This document shows, piece by piece, positions 1 to 5,247 of a stretch of DNA of 9,340 bases. The stretch's first letter is position 1, and the number at the start of each line of letters is the position of its first letter. The stretch lies in NCBI GenBank assembly GCA_009927255.1, contig RFNJ01000123.1, positions 1-9,340 of the forward strand, read 5' to 3'. The stretch is from Pseudomonadota bacterium. GTDB lineage: Bacteria > Pseudomonadota > Alphaproteobacteria > UBA2136 > UBA6156. A program made the translations under genes and the position numbers. The notes under the pieces are model-generated. The model was not told the origin of the DNA. It made no database searches and was given only the letters and a program-made list of their open reading frames with translations.

Positions 1-251
1 TCGGTTTAGCCGGCGAAAGTGGCGAAGCAGTAGAAAAAATTAAAAAAATCATCCGAAGCGCCCAACCATTTGAATCACAAAAAGAATTAATCGAAGGCCT
101 GCACAAAGAACTGGGCGATGTGCTCTGGTATTTAACCCGCATGGCCGACGAACTCGGCACCACGCTGGAAGACATCGCCGCCCAAAACCTCGAAAAACTC
201 AAAAACCGCCAAAAAAACCAAACCCTCCACGGCCACGGCGACACCCGCTAA
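1..251 (+). CDS. MazG-like nucleotide pyrophosphohydrolase (5'-truncated)
   Basis: The C-terminal 82 residues of an all-alpha MazG-family protein are visible, in the frame starting at base 3 and ending with TAA at 249-251. The family hydrolyses nucleoside triphosphates to monophosphates plus pyrophosphate, usually as house-cleaning, using Mg2+ held by an ExxE and an ExxD motif. Both are present: GLAGESGEAVEKIKK at the visible N-terminus and KELGDVLWYL about 40 residues later. The tail (IAAQNLEKLKNRQ, then HGHGD) is typical of the small single-domain members of roughly 100-120 residues, so only a short N-terminal part is probably missing. The gene converges on nusG. The substrate cannot be told from the sequence. 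Family assignment is firm, the exact role is not. Confidence 0.85.
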   Translation, partial: GLAGESGEAVEKIKKIIRSAQPFESQKELIEGLHKELGDVLWYLTRMADELGTTLEDIAAQNLEKLKNRQKNQTLHGHGDTR

Positions 252-291
252 ACACAAGCATAAACAAATACATAAACACAAAAAATATCTC

Positions 292-370
292 GGTGTCACC
301 CCGGGGCATGGCTGGGCCGAAGCCAGCCACTATGCTGGCTTCGGGGCGCCCAGCCTGAGCCCGGGGTTAC
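292..370 (+). repeat. 79-bp palindromic element, copy 1 (intergenic)
   Basis: This segment is identical, base for base, to 8404-8482; identity stops exactly at both ends. It folds into three nested stems. The outer stem pairs 295-305 with 360-370 with one mismatch. The middle stem pairs 310-317 with 348-355 (GGCTGGGC with GCCCAGCC). The inner stem pairs 318-327 with 334-343 (CGAAGCCAGC with GCTGGCTTCG) and leaves a six-base loop. This copy lies between the convergent MazG-like gene and nusG. On the minus strand it is followed after a few bases by a T-run (complement of 280-285), so it may also stop transcription coming from nusG. It has no coding capacity for a transposase, so if mobile it would depend on factors supplied elsewhere. 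Confidence 0.9.
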
Positions 371-418
371 AAAAATAAATCATAAAAACAATAACTTAAA
401 AATCCACCAAGTAAACCA

Positions 419-462
419 AGGCTTGGCTCGCCGGAGCGCAAAGCGCGTAGGCGGCCAAGCCT
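419..462. other. 44-nt palindrome downstream of nusG
   Basis: A perfect 8-bp outer stem, AGGCTTGG (419-426) with CCAAGCCT (455-462), encloses a second stem GCGC (436-439) with GCGC (443-446) around an AAA loop. The arms between them pair partly. It begins 11 nt past the nusG stop on the minus strand. No T-run follows directly, so it is not a textbook intrinsic terminator; it may protect the mRNA 3' end or be another small palindromic repeat. The nine bases GTCACCCCG beside it (464-472) also occur near the left end of the 79-bp element (295-303). Confidence 0.6.
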
Positions 463-473
463 AGTCACCCCGC

Positions 474-1244
474 CTAAACCTTCTCCACCTGCCCATAATC
501 CAACTCAATCGGCGTCGCCCGCCCAAAAATGCTCACCGCCACCGTAAGCCGTTCTTTTTCCTCATCAATTGTCTCCACATTTCCTTGGAAGTTGGCAAAC
601 GGCCCTTCCTTCACCCGCACCGTTTCGCCAATCTCAAAGCTCAGCAAACTCTTCGGTTTTTCAGCACCATGCGCCATCGCGTTCAAAATCCGCTGCGCTT
701 CGGCTTCACTAATCGGGAACGGCTTTTTACCCCGTTCCGCGCCCAAAAAGCCGGTCACGTGCGGGGTGTACCGAATCACGTGCCAAACATCATCCGTCAA
801 ATTGCACTTAATCAGCACATAACCGGGGAAAAACTTGCGGTCCGCGCTCACCTTCACGCCCTTTTTCACCTCAACAATCGGCTCGGTGGGAATCAACACA
901 TCCTCCACAAACCGCTGCAAGTTTTGCAGCAAAATCTGTTCCCGAATAAGGGTTTGCACCCGCTTCTCATAGTTACTCGCGGTCTGCACCACATACCACC
1001 GCGCACCAGCAACGGGCTGCGGCGCCCACAAAATCCGCGTCCCTTGGTCCCGAATCGCCTTGCTCGAAATCTTCGTCTTTTTCACCCCACTCACTCGTGG
1101 CTTGCGGGTGCTTTTCACCTTGGCTTTCAGCTCAGTTTGGGTCAATTTTTCAGCATGTTTGCCGCTTTTGGGTGCCACTTTAGCCTCATGGGTTTCTGCC
1201 CGTTCCGCCCGCTTCGCCGCCGCTTTTTCTGCCTTGCTTGCCAT
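474..1244 (-). CDS. nusG: Transcription termination/antitermination factor NusG with long basic N-terminal extension
   Basis: NusG binds RNA polymerase through its NGN domain and links it to Rho or to ribosomal S10 through its KOW domain. The NGN domain spans about residues 80-190 (ARWYVVQT, KFFPGYVLIK, HVTGFLG). The KOW domain spans about 200-256 (EGPFANFQGNVE, SIFGRATPIELDYGQVEKV). The protein is 256 residues, against about 175-190 for a usual NusG. The surplus is an N-terminal tail of about 78 residues with 21 Lys/Arg and 7 acidic residues in the first 70. The start is well supported: AAGGAG lies 7 nt before the ATG (complement of 1252-1257), so the tail should be translated. secE lies 21 bp upstream on the same strand, the usual pair. 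Ribosomal protein rplK does not follow; a MazG-like gene converges instead. Confidence 0.95.
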   Translation of the reverse strand: MASKAEKAAAKRAERAETHEAKVAPKSGKHAEKLTQTELKAKVKSTRKPRVSGVKKTKISSKAIRDQGTRILWAPQPVAGARWYVVQTASNYEKRVQTLIREQILLQNLQRFVEDVLIPTEPIVEVKKGVKVSADRKFFPGYVLIKCNLTDDVWHVIRYTPHVTGFLGAERGKKPFPISEAEAQRILNAMAHGAEKPKSLLSFEIGETVRVKEGPFANFQGNVETIDEEKERLTVAVSIFGRATPIELDYGQVEKV

Positions 1245-1265
1245 GATTTTGCTCCTTCTATTCCG

Positions 1266-1466
1266 TTAAAATTTCAATCCAAACAACGCACTCAAACCCA
1301 CCCCAATCAACATATCCACCGCCACCAAAAATAAAGCCACCAACGTCGCCAAAATAAACACCATCACCGTCAATTTTCGTGTCTCCGCACCACTCGGCCA
1401 CGTCACACGGCCCGCTTCCGCACGCACATCGGTCACAAATCGGCTCAAGGTGGCAAAAGGATTCAC
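1266..1466 (-). CDS. secE: Preprotein translocase subunit SecE
   Basis: SecE clamps the SecYEG protein-conducting channel in the inner membrane. The product has the short single-helix form: an amphipathic N-terminal helix with the family motif EAGRVTWPSGAETRK, then one membrane helix (VMVFILATLVALFLVAVDM). I place the start at GTG (1466-1464), giving 66 residues beginning MNPFATLSRF, because AGGAG (complement of 1474-1478) lies 7 nt before it. A TTG two codons upstream (1472-1470) would extend the protein to 68 residues but leaves only 1 nt to the Shine-Dalgarno. nusG follows after 21 bp and is very likely co-transcribed. The usual tRNA-Trp or tuf gene is not upstream in this window. Confidence 0.93.
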   Translation of the reverse strand: MNPFATLSRFVTDVRAEAGRVTWPSGAETRKLTVMVFILATLVALFLVAVDMLIGVGLSALFGLKF

Positions 1467-1538
1467 AGGCAATCTCCTAACATCTTGTTATATCATCAAA
1501 TCAACTAACCCAACCCTCCCCCGCACCCAACACCAATA

Positions 1539-1555
1539 ATCCGCCGGGGGCGGAT
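1539..1555. other. Perfect hairpin upstream of secE
   Basis: ATCCGCC (1539-1545) and GGCGGAT (1549-1555) form a perfect 7-bp stem with a GGG loop. It lies in the region between the 75-residue gene and secE, about 75 bp upstream of the secE start. It has no T-run on either side. It could be an operator or leader structure for secE-nusG, or chance. I see no convincing promoter nearby; a TATAAC hexamer at about 1490 on the minus strand is the only -10-like match. Confidence 0.35.
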
Positions 1556-1596
1556 ACTCTCCAAGCCTTCTACCACCCCCCCAACCCCAAATCAAC

Positions 1597-1619
1597 AAAA
1601 AACGGGCCACCGCCCGTTT
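1597..1619 (-). terminator. Intrinsic terminator after the 75-residue gene
   Basis: Read on the minus strand, AAACGGGC (1619-1612) pairs with GCCCGTTT (1607-1600) around a four-base loop, and the T-run continues through 1597. It begins 15 bp past the stop of the 75-residue gene. It should end the transcript that includes that gene, and probably gatB, before secE, so secE-nusG likely has its own promoter. Confidence 0.85.
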
Positions 1620-1634
1620 CTCAATCAATTCAAA

Positions 1635-1862
1635 CTACAAACTCATTATAACTTCATCATCTTCGCGCACACGTTTGGCATCCGCGGGGTCAACTACCCC
1701 CTGCTCCAAAGCCACCAAAGCAGCAACAGGCAAATCTTCAACCGCCACGCTCGGCTTAAAATTCTCGGCTGCCGCCGCCGCCCGTTCCCCAACACCAACA
1801 AGCTCTCCATGCAGCTTTTCCAAATCTTCAGTCGTCCAAACTGGTGTTTTCAACTCAGCCAT
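1635..1862 (-). CDS. Small acidic protein of unknown function (75 aa)
   Basis: I do not recognise this family. The product is soluble-looking and acidic. It opens MAELKTPVWTTEDLEKLH, has an alanine-rich middle (GERAAAAAENF) suited to a helix, and ends in a charged stretch (PADAKRVREDDEVIMSL). There is no signal peptide, membrane segment or cysteine. Support for a real gene: AAGGA (complement of 1870-1874) lies 7 nt before the ATG; a strong intrinsic terminator follows 15 bp past the stop; and base composition matches the neighbouring minus-strand genes. It lies 59 bp downstream of gatB and could be its co-transcribed partner. Inverted repeats in that gap could control its translation (see 1865-1908). 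Confidence 0.75.
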   Translation of the reverse strand: MAELKTPVWTTEDLEKLHGELVGVGERAAAAAENFKPSVAVEDLPVAALVALEQGVVDPADAKRVREDDEVIMSL

Positions 1863-1864
1863 AA

Positions 1865-1908
1865 TACAATCCTTTCATTTGCTTATATAAATATGGGATT
1901 GTATAAGC
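1865..1908 (-). promoter_or_regulatory. Two interlocking inverted repeats covering the ribosome binding site of the 75-aa gene
   Basis: On the minus strand, TACAATCC (1903-1896) can pair perfectly with GGATTGTA (1872-1865), which contains the GGA of the Shine-Dalgarno. Separately, GCTTATA (1908-1902) pairs perfectly with TATAAGC (1887-1881). The helices share two bases and interlock, so they are either alternatives or parts of a pseudoknot. Only the first would hide the ribosome binding site. The pairing is seen in the sequence; regulation is inferred. The same region has TTGAAA (1917-1912) but no good -10 at normal spacing. Confidence 0.4.
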
Positions 1909-1921
1909 GAATTTCAACCCC

Positions 1922-3361
1922 CTACCCCAACATCTCCCGCAAAATCGAGTTAATAAGCTCCGGATTCCCCTGCCCCTTGGTCTCCTTCATCACAAACCCC
2001 ACAAAACTGCCAAAAATCCGCTCATTCCCGGCCTTGAATTTGGCAACTGCATCGGGGTTCGCCGCCACCGCCTTGGCACACGCCGCGCGTAAGGCTCCTT
2101 CATCAGAAACCTGCGCCAGCCCCTGCTCCGCCACAATCGCCGCCGCCCCTTTGCCGCTCTCCAGCATGGTGGCAAACACCTGCTTGGCAATCTTCCCACT
2201 AATCTTCCCACTCGCCAACAAGTCCAACAACTCACCCAAAGCCGCAGCGGAAATCGGCGATTTCTCCAACTCCACCCCCAGCTTATTCAACGCGCCAAAC
2301 AGCTCCACCGTCATCCAGTTCGCCGCAATTTTGGCATCCCGCCCCTTAGCAAGCTCAGCAAAATACGCCGCATAATCCTTATCACTGGCAATCAGCCCCG
2401 CCTCATGCGCCCCCAAGCCACTGGCCAACAGCCGCGCCCGCAGCGCATCCGGCAGTTCCGGCAATGTGCCCCGCACCGCCTCAATCCGCGCCTCGGTTAA
2501 TTGCACCGGCAGCAAATCGGGGCACGGAAAATACCGATAATCATGCGCATCTTCTTTGCTCCGCAGCGTCCGCGTCTCATTCAAATCCGGGTCCCACAGC
2601 CGCGTTTCTTGGCCCACTTCTCCGCCACTTTCCCACACCGCCACATGCCGCTCGGCCTCATGCTGAATCGCCGCCATCACATGCCGCACGCTGTTCAAGT
2701 TCTTAATTTCGCAGCGCGTACGCAGCTTCGTCTCACCCATTTTCCGCACACTCACGTTGGCATCGCAGCGCAAGTTGCCCTTCTCCATATCGCCATCGCA
2801 AATACCCAAAAACCGCAACAACGTCCGCAGTTTCTTCACATAAGCCCCCGCCTCTTCCGGCGTGCGTAGCTCCGGCTCGCTCACAATTTCCATCAGCGGC
2901 ACCCCGGCCCGATTCAAATCCACATAGCTCACATTCCCCGCACCCATGTCATGAATGCTCTTCCCCGCATCCTCCTCCAAGTGCATCCGCGTAACTCCAA
3001 TGTCACGACCCGAACCATCCGCCAACTCAATCGCCAACTTCCCCCCCAGCACAATCGGCTGGTCATATTGGCTAATCTGATAACCCTTCGGCAAATCCGG
3101 ATAAAAATAATTCTTCCGCGCAAACACACTCGCCCGATTAATCTCCGCCCCAATCGCCAACCCCAGCATAATCCCCGCATCCACCGCCCCGGCGTTCAAA
3201 ACCGGCAACATCCCCGGCATCGCAAGGTCCACCTCATTGGCCTGAACATTCGGCTCCGCCCCAAAGGTAGTGGCACTGCCCGAAAACAACTTGCTGGCGG
3301 TGGTCACCTGAGCATGAACCTCCAACCCAATCACCATCTCATACCCATGCGGCAAAGCCAT
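1922..3361 (-). CDS. gatB: Asp-tRNA(Asn)/Glu-tRNA(Gln) amidotransferase subunit B
   Basis: GatB binds the mischarged tRNA and activates its Glu or Asp side chain with ATP before amidation with ammonia from GatA. The product is 479 residues, a normal length. The N-terminal catalytic (kinase-like) domain shows GLEVHAQV near residue 15, AMPGMLPVLN, RKNYFYPDLPKGYQISQYDQP, HLEEDAGK, LNRAGVPLMEIVSEPELR and KGNLRCDANVSVR. The tRNA-binding cradle and YqeY-like tail end NPELINSILREML. The start is the ATG at 3361 because AGGAG lies 8 nt before it; a TTG two codons upstream is only 2 nt from the Shine-Dalgarno. The gene is separated from gatCA by three unrelated genes. The 75-residue gene lies 59 bp downstream on the same strand. 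Confidence 0.97.
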   Translation of the reverse strand: MALPHGYEMVIGLEVHAQVTTASKLFSGSATTFGAEPNVQANEVDLAMPGMLPVLNAGAVDAGIMLGLAIGAEINRASVFARKNYFYPDLPKGYQISQYDQPIVLGGKLAIELADGSGRDIGVTRMHLEEDAGKSIHDMGAGNVSYVDLNRAGVPLMEIVSEPELRTPEEAGAYVKKLRTLLRFLGICDGDMEKGNLRCDANVSVRKMGETKLRTRCEIKNLNSVRHVMAAIQHEAERHVAVWESGGEVGQETRLWDPDLNETRTLRSKEDAHDYRYFPCPDLLPVQLTEARIEAVRGTLPELPDALRARLLASGLGAHEAGLIASDKDYAAYFAELAKGRDAKIAANWMTVELFGALNKLGVELEKSPISAAALGELLDLLASGKISGKIAKQVFATMLESGKGAAAIVAEQGLAQVSDEGALRAACAKAVAANPDAVAKFKAGNERIFGSFVGFVMKETKGQGNPELINSILREMLG

Positions 3362-3386
3362 CCCCAAATCTCCTACTTACAAAACC

Positions 3387-3415
3387 TTTCTACCAAATCC
3401 CCTCACATTCCTCAA
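3387..3415 (-). promoter_or_regulatory. Candidate sigma-70 promoter of gatB
   Basis: On the minus strand TTGAGG (3415-3410) and TAGAAA (3392-3387) are separated by exactly 17 bp, each matching the consensus at four of six bases. Initiation would fall near 3380 and give a leader of about 19 nt carrying the AGGAG site. This fits gatB being transcribed independently of gatCA. Assigned from hexamers alone. Confidence 0.4.
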
Positions 3416-3420
3416 CCACC

Positions 3421-3449
3421 TTGACACCTAACCCCAAAAATCGTATCCA
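3421..3449 (+). promoter_or_regulatory. Candidate sigma-70 promoter of the 83-aa membrane protein
   Basis: A perfect -35 hexamer TTGACA (3421-3426) is followed after 17 bp by TATCCA (3444-3449), a three-of-six -10. The predicted start is near 3456, giving a leader of about 60 nt. It lies back to back with the gatB promoter, so both genes leave this intergenic region in opposite directions. Confidence 0.5.
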
Positions 3450-3455
3450 ACTAAC

Positions 3456-3480
3456 GGATTAACCTACTTTAGGTAAATCC
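3456..3480 (+). promoter_or_regulatory. Stem-loop at the predicted 5' end of the 83-aa gene mRNA
   Basis: GGATT (3456-3460) pairs with AATCC (3476-3480), then after one A-A mismatch ACCTA (3462-3466) pairs with TAGGT (3470-3474) around a three-base loop. The stem starts exactly where the upstream promoter predicts transcription to begin. It would make a 5'-terminal hairpin of the type known to stabilise mRNAs, or it could be a DNA operator. It leaves the ribosome binding site at 3503-3506 free. Confidence 0.45.
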
Positions 3481-3516
3481 ATCTTTCTTACCTCTTAGCA
3501 ACGGAGACTACTAACT

Positions 3517-3768
3517 ATGAGTAACCGTAAAAACCTGCTCAATCCAAACAACTCTGATAGCCCATTGTACATGGAGAACCCCTTAGGGTTTTTGGCGGTA
3601 AGTGTTGGCACAATGGCTGCCGCGACACTCACCGGTTGGCTGGTGGATGCCTCGCCTCTACTTTCCGGCAAGGAGTCGACAGATGCAAAATATGCCCTCA
3701 TCGGCATCGTTGGTTTCATTGTTGGCTCTTTCGTTCTACGGCTGGTGACCAAACCACGCAAAGGCTGA
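3517..3768 (+). CDS. Small two-helix membrane protein of unknown function (83 aa)
   Basis: I do not recognise a family. Two hydrophobic helices are visible, about residues 23-44 (GFLAVSVGTMAAATLTGWLV) and 58-77 (YALIGIVGFIVGSFVLRLV), joined by a polar loop DASPLLSGKESTDAK. The basic tail KPRKG and the Arg/Lys near the N-terminus suggest both ends are cytoplasmic. There is no signal peptidase site. GGAG (3503-3506) lies 10 nt before the ATG. The gene is a self-contained unit: its own TTGACA promoter, a structured leader, and a terminator 22 bp past the stop. Its G and C counts are balanced (18 C, 19 G in 3601-3660), unlike the C-skewed neighbours, which suggests separate origin or strong selection on codons. 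Confidence 0.85.
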   Translation: MSNRKNLLNPNNSDSPLYMENPLGFLAVSVGTMAAATLTGWLVDASPLLSGKESTDAKYALIGIVGFIVGSFVLRLVTKPRKG

Positions 3769-3790
3769 GCTGACCGAAACACTCGAGACT

Positions 3791-3816
3791 AAAAAGGCCA
3801 CCGCAAGGTGGCCTTT
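3791..3816. terminator. Bidirectional intrinsic terminator shared by convergent genes
   Basis: AAAGGCCACC (3793-3802) and GGTGGCCTTT (3807-3816) form a perfect 10-bp stem closed by a GCAA tetraloop of the stable GNRA type. The minus strand has a longer T-run (complement of 3791-3795) than the plus strand (TTT at 3814-3816). It lies 22 bp after the 83-residue membrane protein gene and 29 bp after the flavodoxin-fold gene, so it should end both transcripts. Confidence 0.92.
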
Positions 3817-3845
3817 CCCATCACCTATCACCCATTACCTAACAC

Positions 3846-4406
3846 CTACCTACTCCACCGCATAACAGCCACCCCAAACCGCTCCCCAAAAAGGCGCGCA
3901 CTCGCCTGGTCTTCCGCATTTGGGTTATCTACCCCCGCCGGAGAATTCCCACTCTGCGCCATCGCCCCCAGCCAACTCGAAAGCCGGTTGCTCCCCTTAC
4001 CATCATTGCTATACGCACTCGGCCACACTCCTTGGCTCACCCAAATCATGCTGTGCTGCGCGGCAAAGTGCACCAGCGCCTGCAACGTGCCCAGCTTATC
4101 GCCGCTCAGGCCACCGCTGTTGGTAAAACCACCCGCCAATTTGTCTTTCCACAGCTGCCCAAACCACGGCTTGCTGCTGGCATCCATGAAGGCCTTAAAC
4201 GGCGCACTCACATTGGCCATATAGGTTGGCGTACCAAAAATAATCCCATCCGCCGCCGCCAACTCGGCCCACAGCGCATCGTCCAGCACATCCACCTTGC
4301 GCAAACTCACCTCCACCCCTGCCGCCTTCACCCCCTCAGCCACCCGCTGCGCCATTACATCCGTGTGCCCAAAACCACTATGATAAGCAATCACAACCTT
4401 CGCCAT
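3846..4406 (-). CDS. WrbA-like flavodoxin-fold NAD(P)H:quinone oxidoreductase / FMN reductase
   Basis: The 186-residue product is a flavodoxin-like FMN protein of the NADPH-dependent FMN reductase/WrbA group. Members typically reduce quinones by two electrons in the cytoplasm and protect against redox cycling. The phosphate-binding loop is YHSGFGHT (residues 8-15). Isoalloxazine-contact motifs follow: GTPTYMANVSAPFKAFMD (58-75) and KLAGGFTNSGGLSGDK (89-104). The start is probably the ATG at 4406, 8 nt after AAAGG; a GTG three codons upstream (4415) is possible but lies very close to that site. An 8-bp-arm dyad lies upstream and overlaps its likely promoter, hinting at a quinone- or redox-responsive repressor. 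The true substrate is unknown. Confidence 0.85.
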   Translation of the reverse strand: MAKVVIAYHSGFGHTDVMAQRVAEGVKAAGVEVSLRKVDVLDDALWAELAAADGIIFGTPTYMANVSAPFKAFMDASSKPWFGQLWKDKLAGGFTNSGGLSGDKLGTLQALVHFAAQHSMIWVSQGVWPSAYSNDGKGSNRLSSWLGAMAQSGNSPAGVDNPNAEDQASARLFGERFGVAVMRWSR

Positions 4407-4438
4407 CTCCGTCACCTTTCCTTAGTTAATACTTCCCA

Positions 4439-4467
4439 ACCCTATCACACTTATTTCACTATTTCAA
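4439..4467 (-). promoter_or_regulatory. Candidate promoter of the flavodoxin-fold gene
   Basis: On the minus strand TTGAAA (4467-4462) and TAGGGT (4444-4439) are spaced by 17 bp, giving a start near 4432 and a leader of about 26 nt. The -35 box lies inside the left arm of the dyad at 4460-4480, so a bound regulator would block polymerase. The -10 is weak (three of six). Confidence 0.35.
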
Positions 4468-4480
4468 CATTATTGAAATA
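4451..4480. promoter_or_regulatory. Dyad operator candidate in the divergent intergenic region
   Basis: TATTTCAA (4460-4467) and TTGAAATA (4473-4480) form a perfect 8-bp inverted repeat with a 5-bp spacer. A further half-site, TTATTTCA, precedes it at 4451-4458. Such a dyad suits a dimeric winged-helix regulator; it also contains a T-N11-A core (4464-4476) like LysR-type sites. It overlaps the flavodoxin gene's -35. A plus-strand promoter (TTCAAC at 4463-4468, 17 bp, TATTCT at 4486-4491) also overlaps it, so one regulator could control both divergent genes. No regulator gene is in the window. Confidence 0.5.
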
Positions 4481-4575
4481 AAAAATATTCTCTTACCCCT
4501 GTCAGCCCCCCTTGTAATGCAATCCATACATACCCACATAAGTTATTAGAACCAACAAACCGAAAGGAACATACC

Positions 4576-5232
4576 ATGACAACAAGCAATAATCACTCAG
4601 TTCATACCTTTGAATTCGTTGATAAAGAAACAATTGATTTCAGTAAAGCTCCTAATTTTAGAAAAACTGCTCTAAAAAACAAGTCTGATATTGAAATTGT
4701 TACTGAAGAACAACTATTAAGCACTTATATCGGTGGCGTAAAAGAATCAGAAGATGTCGTTTGCAAACCAGGCGACAAAATTGTTACCGGCAATAATGGC
4801 GAACGCTATCGTGTAGCTGGAGATAAGTTTGACAAAGTATGGGAAATTGACCCTACAAATCCAGATCGCTACCGCTCAAAAAGCACGGTAGTTGGGGTCT
4901 TAGCAGATGCTGATGTATCTATGGAATCACCAAAAGGCTGGGGCACCGATAAACCAATCAACCTTAAAGCAGGTGGTGTTATTGTGCACAATAAATCAAC
5001 CAGTGAAATCTACGCTATTGCGGAAACAGCCATGGCTGCCGAATGGGGCCGCGCCGATAAAAACGGCAGTGTTTTTGCTGGTGTCACCAACGATGTTGAA
5101 CAGCTTGAACAAGACCTGAAACTAGCTGAAGAACTTGGCGAAGACGCACACATCGCTGATATTATGCAACGGATTACCTTCGCCAAAAGCCGCCTAGCAG
5201 AACAAGAACAAGCTGAAACGGTAACTCGATAA
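4576..5232 (+). CDS. Unknown 218-aa protein with an internal duplication; possible acquired gene
   Basis: I do not recognise a characterised family. The product is acidic and soluble, without signal peptide or membrane segment. Residues 64-90 (KPGDKIVTGNNGERYRV, then KFDKVWE) and 131-157 (KAGGVIVHNKSTSEIYAIAE, then MAAEW) follow the same pattern: K-x-G, IV, a polar turn, E-x-Y, and an aromatic after about ten residues. This suggests two copies of a small beta-rich module. The pattern resembles PGDY-IV...GE-Y modules I recall from phage-type hypothetical proteins; that is recollection, not a match. Residues 172-214 look like a coiled coil. AAAGGA (4563-4568) lies 7 nt before the ATG. The first half is strikingly A+T-rich and lacks the C-skew of its neighbours, which fits horizontal transfer. 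Confidence 0.85.
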   Translation: MTTSNNHSVHTFEFVDKETIDFSKAPNFRKTALKNKSDIEIVTEEQLLSTYIGGVKESEDVVCKPGDKIVTGNNGERYRVAGDKFDKVWEIDPTNPDRYRSKSTVVGVLADADVSMESPKGWGTDKPINLKAGGVIVHNKSTSEIYAIAETAMAAEWGRADKNGSVFAGVTNDVEQLEQDLKLAEELGEDAHIADIMQRITFAKSRLAEQEQAETVTR

Positions 5233-5247
5233 GCCAAAACTAAAAGC

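Noticed and set aside
252..291. Short direct repeats CATAAACA at 259-266 and 271-278
   Set aside because: They lie in low-complexity A-rich sequence and are too short to mean more than chance; no CRISPR-like spacing exists.
585..1334. Plus-strand open frame of 249 codons across nusG and secE
   Set aside because: It is antisense to two well-supported genes and its His/Pro/Arg-rich product is typical of a shadow frame.
1473..1634. tRNA-Trp or tuf expected upstream of secE
   Set aside because: No cloverleaf or coding sequence is present; the stretch holds only a short hairpin and the upstream gene's terminator.
3495..3782. Minus-strand open frame opposite the 83-aa gene
   Set aside because: The plus strand has a promoter, ribosome site, two membrane helices and a terminator; the minus frame has none of these.
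3817..3845. Repetitive-looking CACCTATCAC/CACCTACC stretch after the shared terminator
   Set aside because: The units are degenerate and of uneven spacing, so I do not call a repeat.
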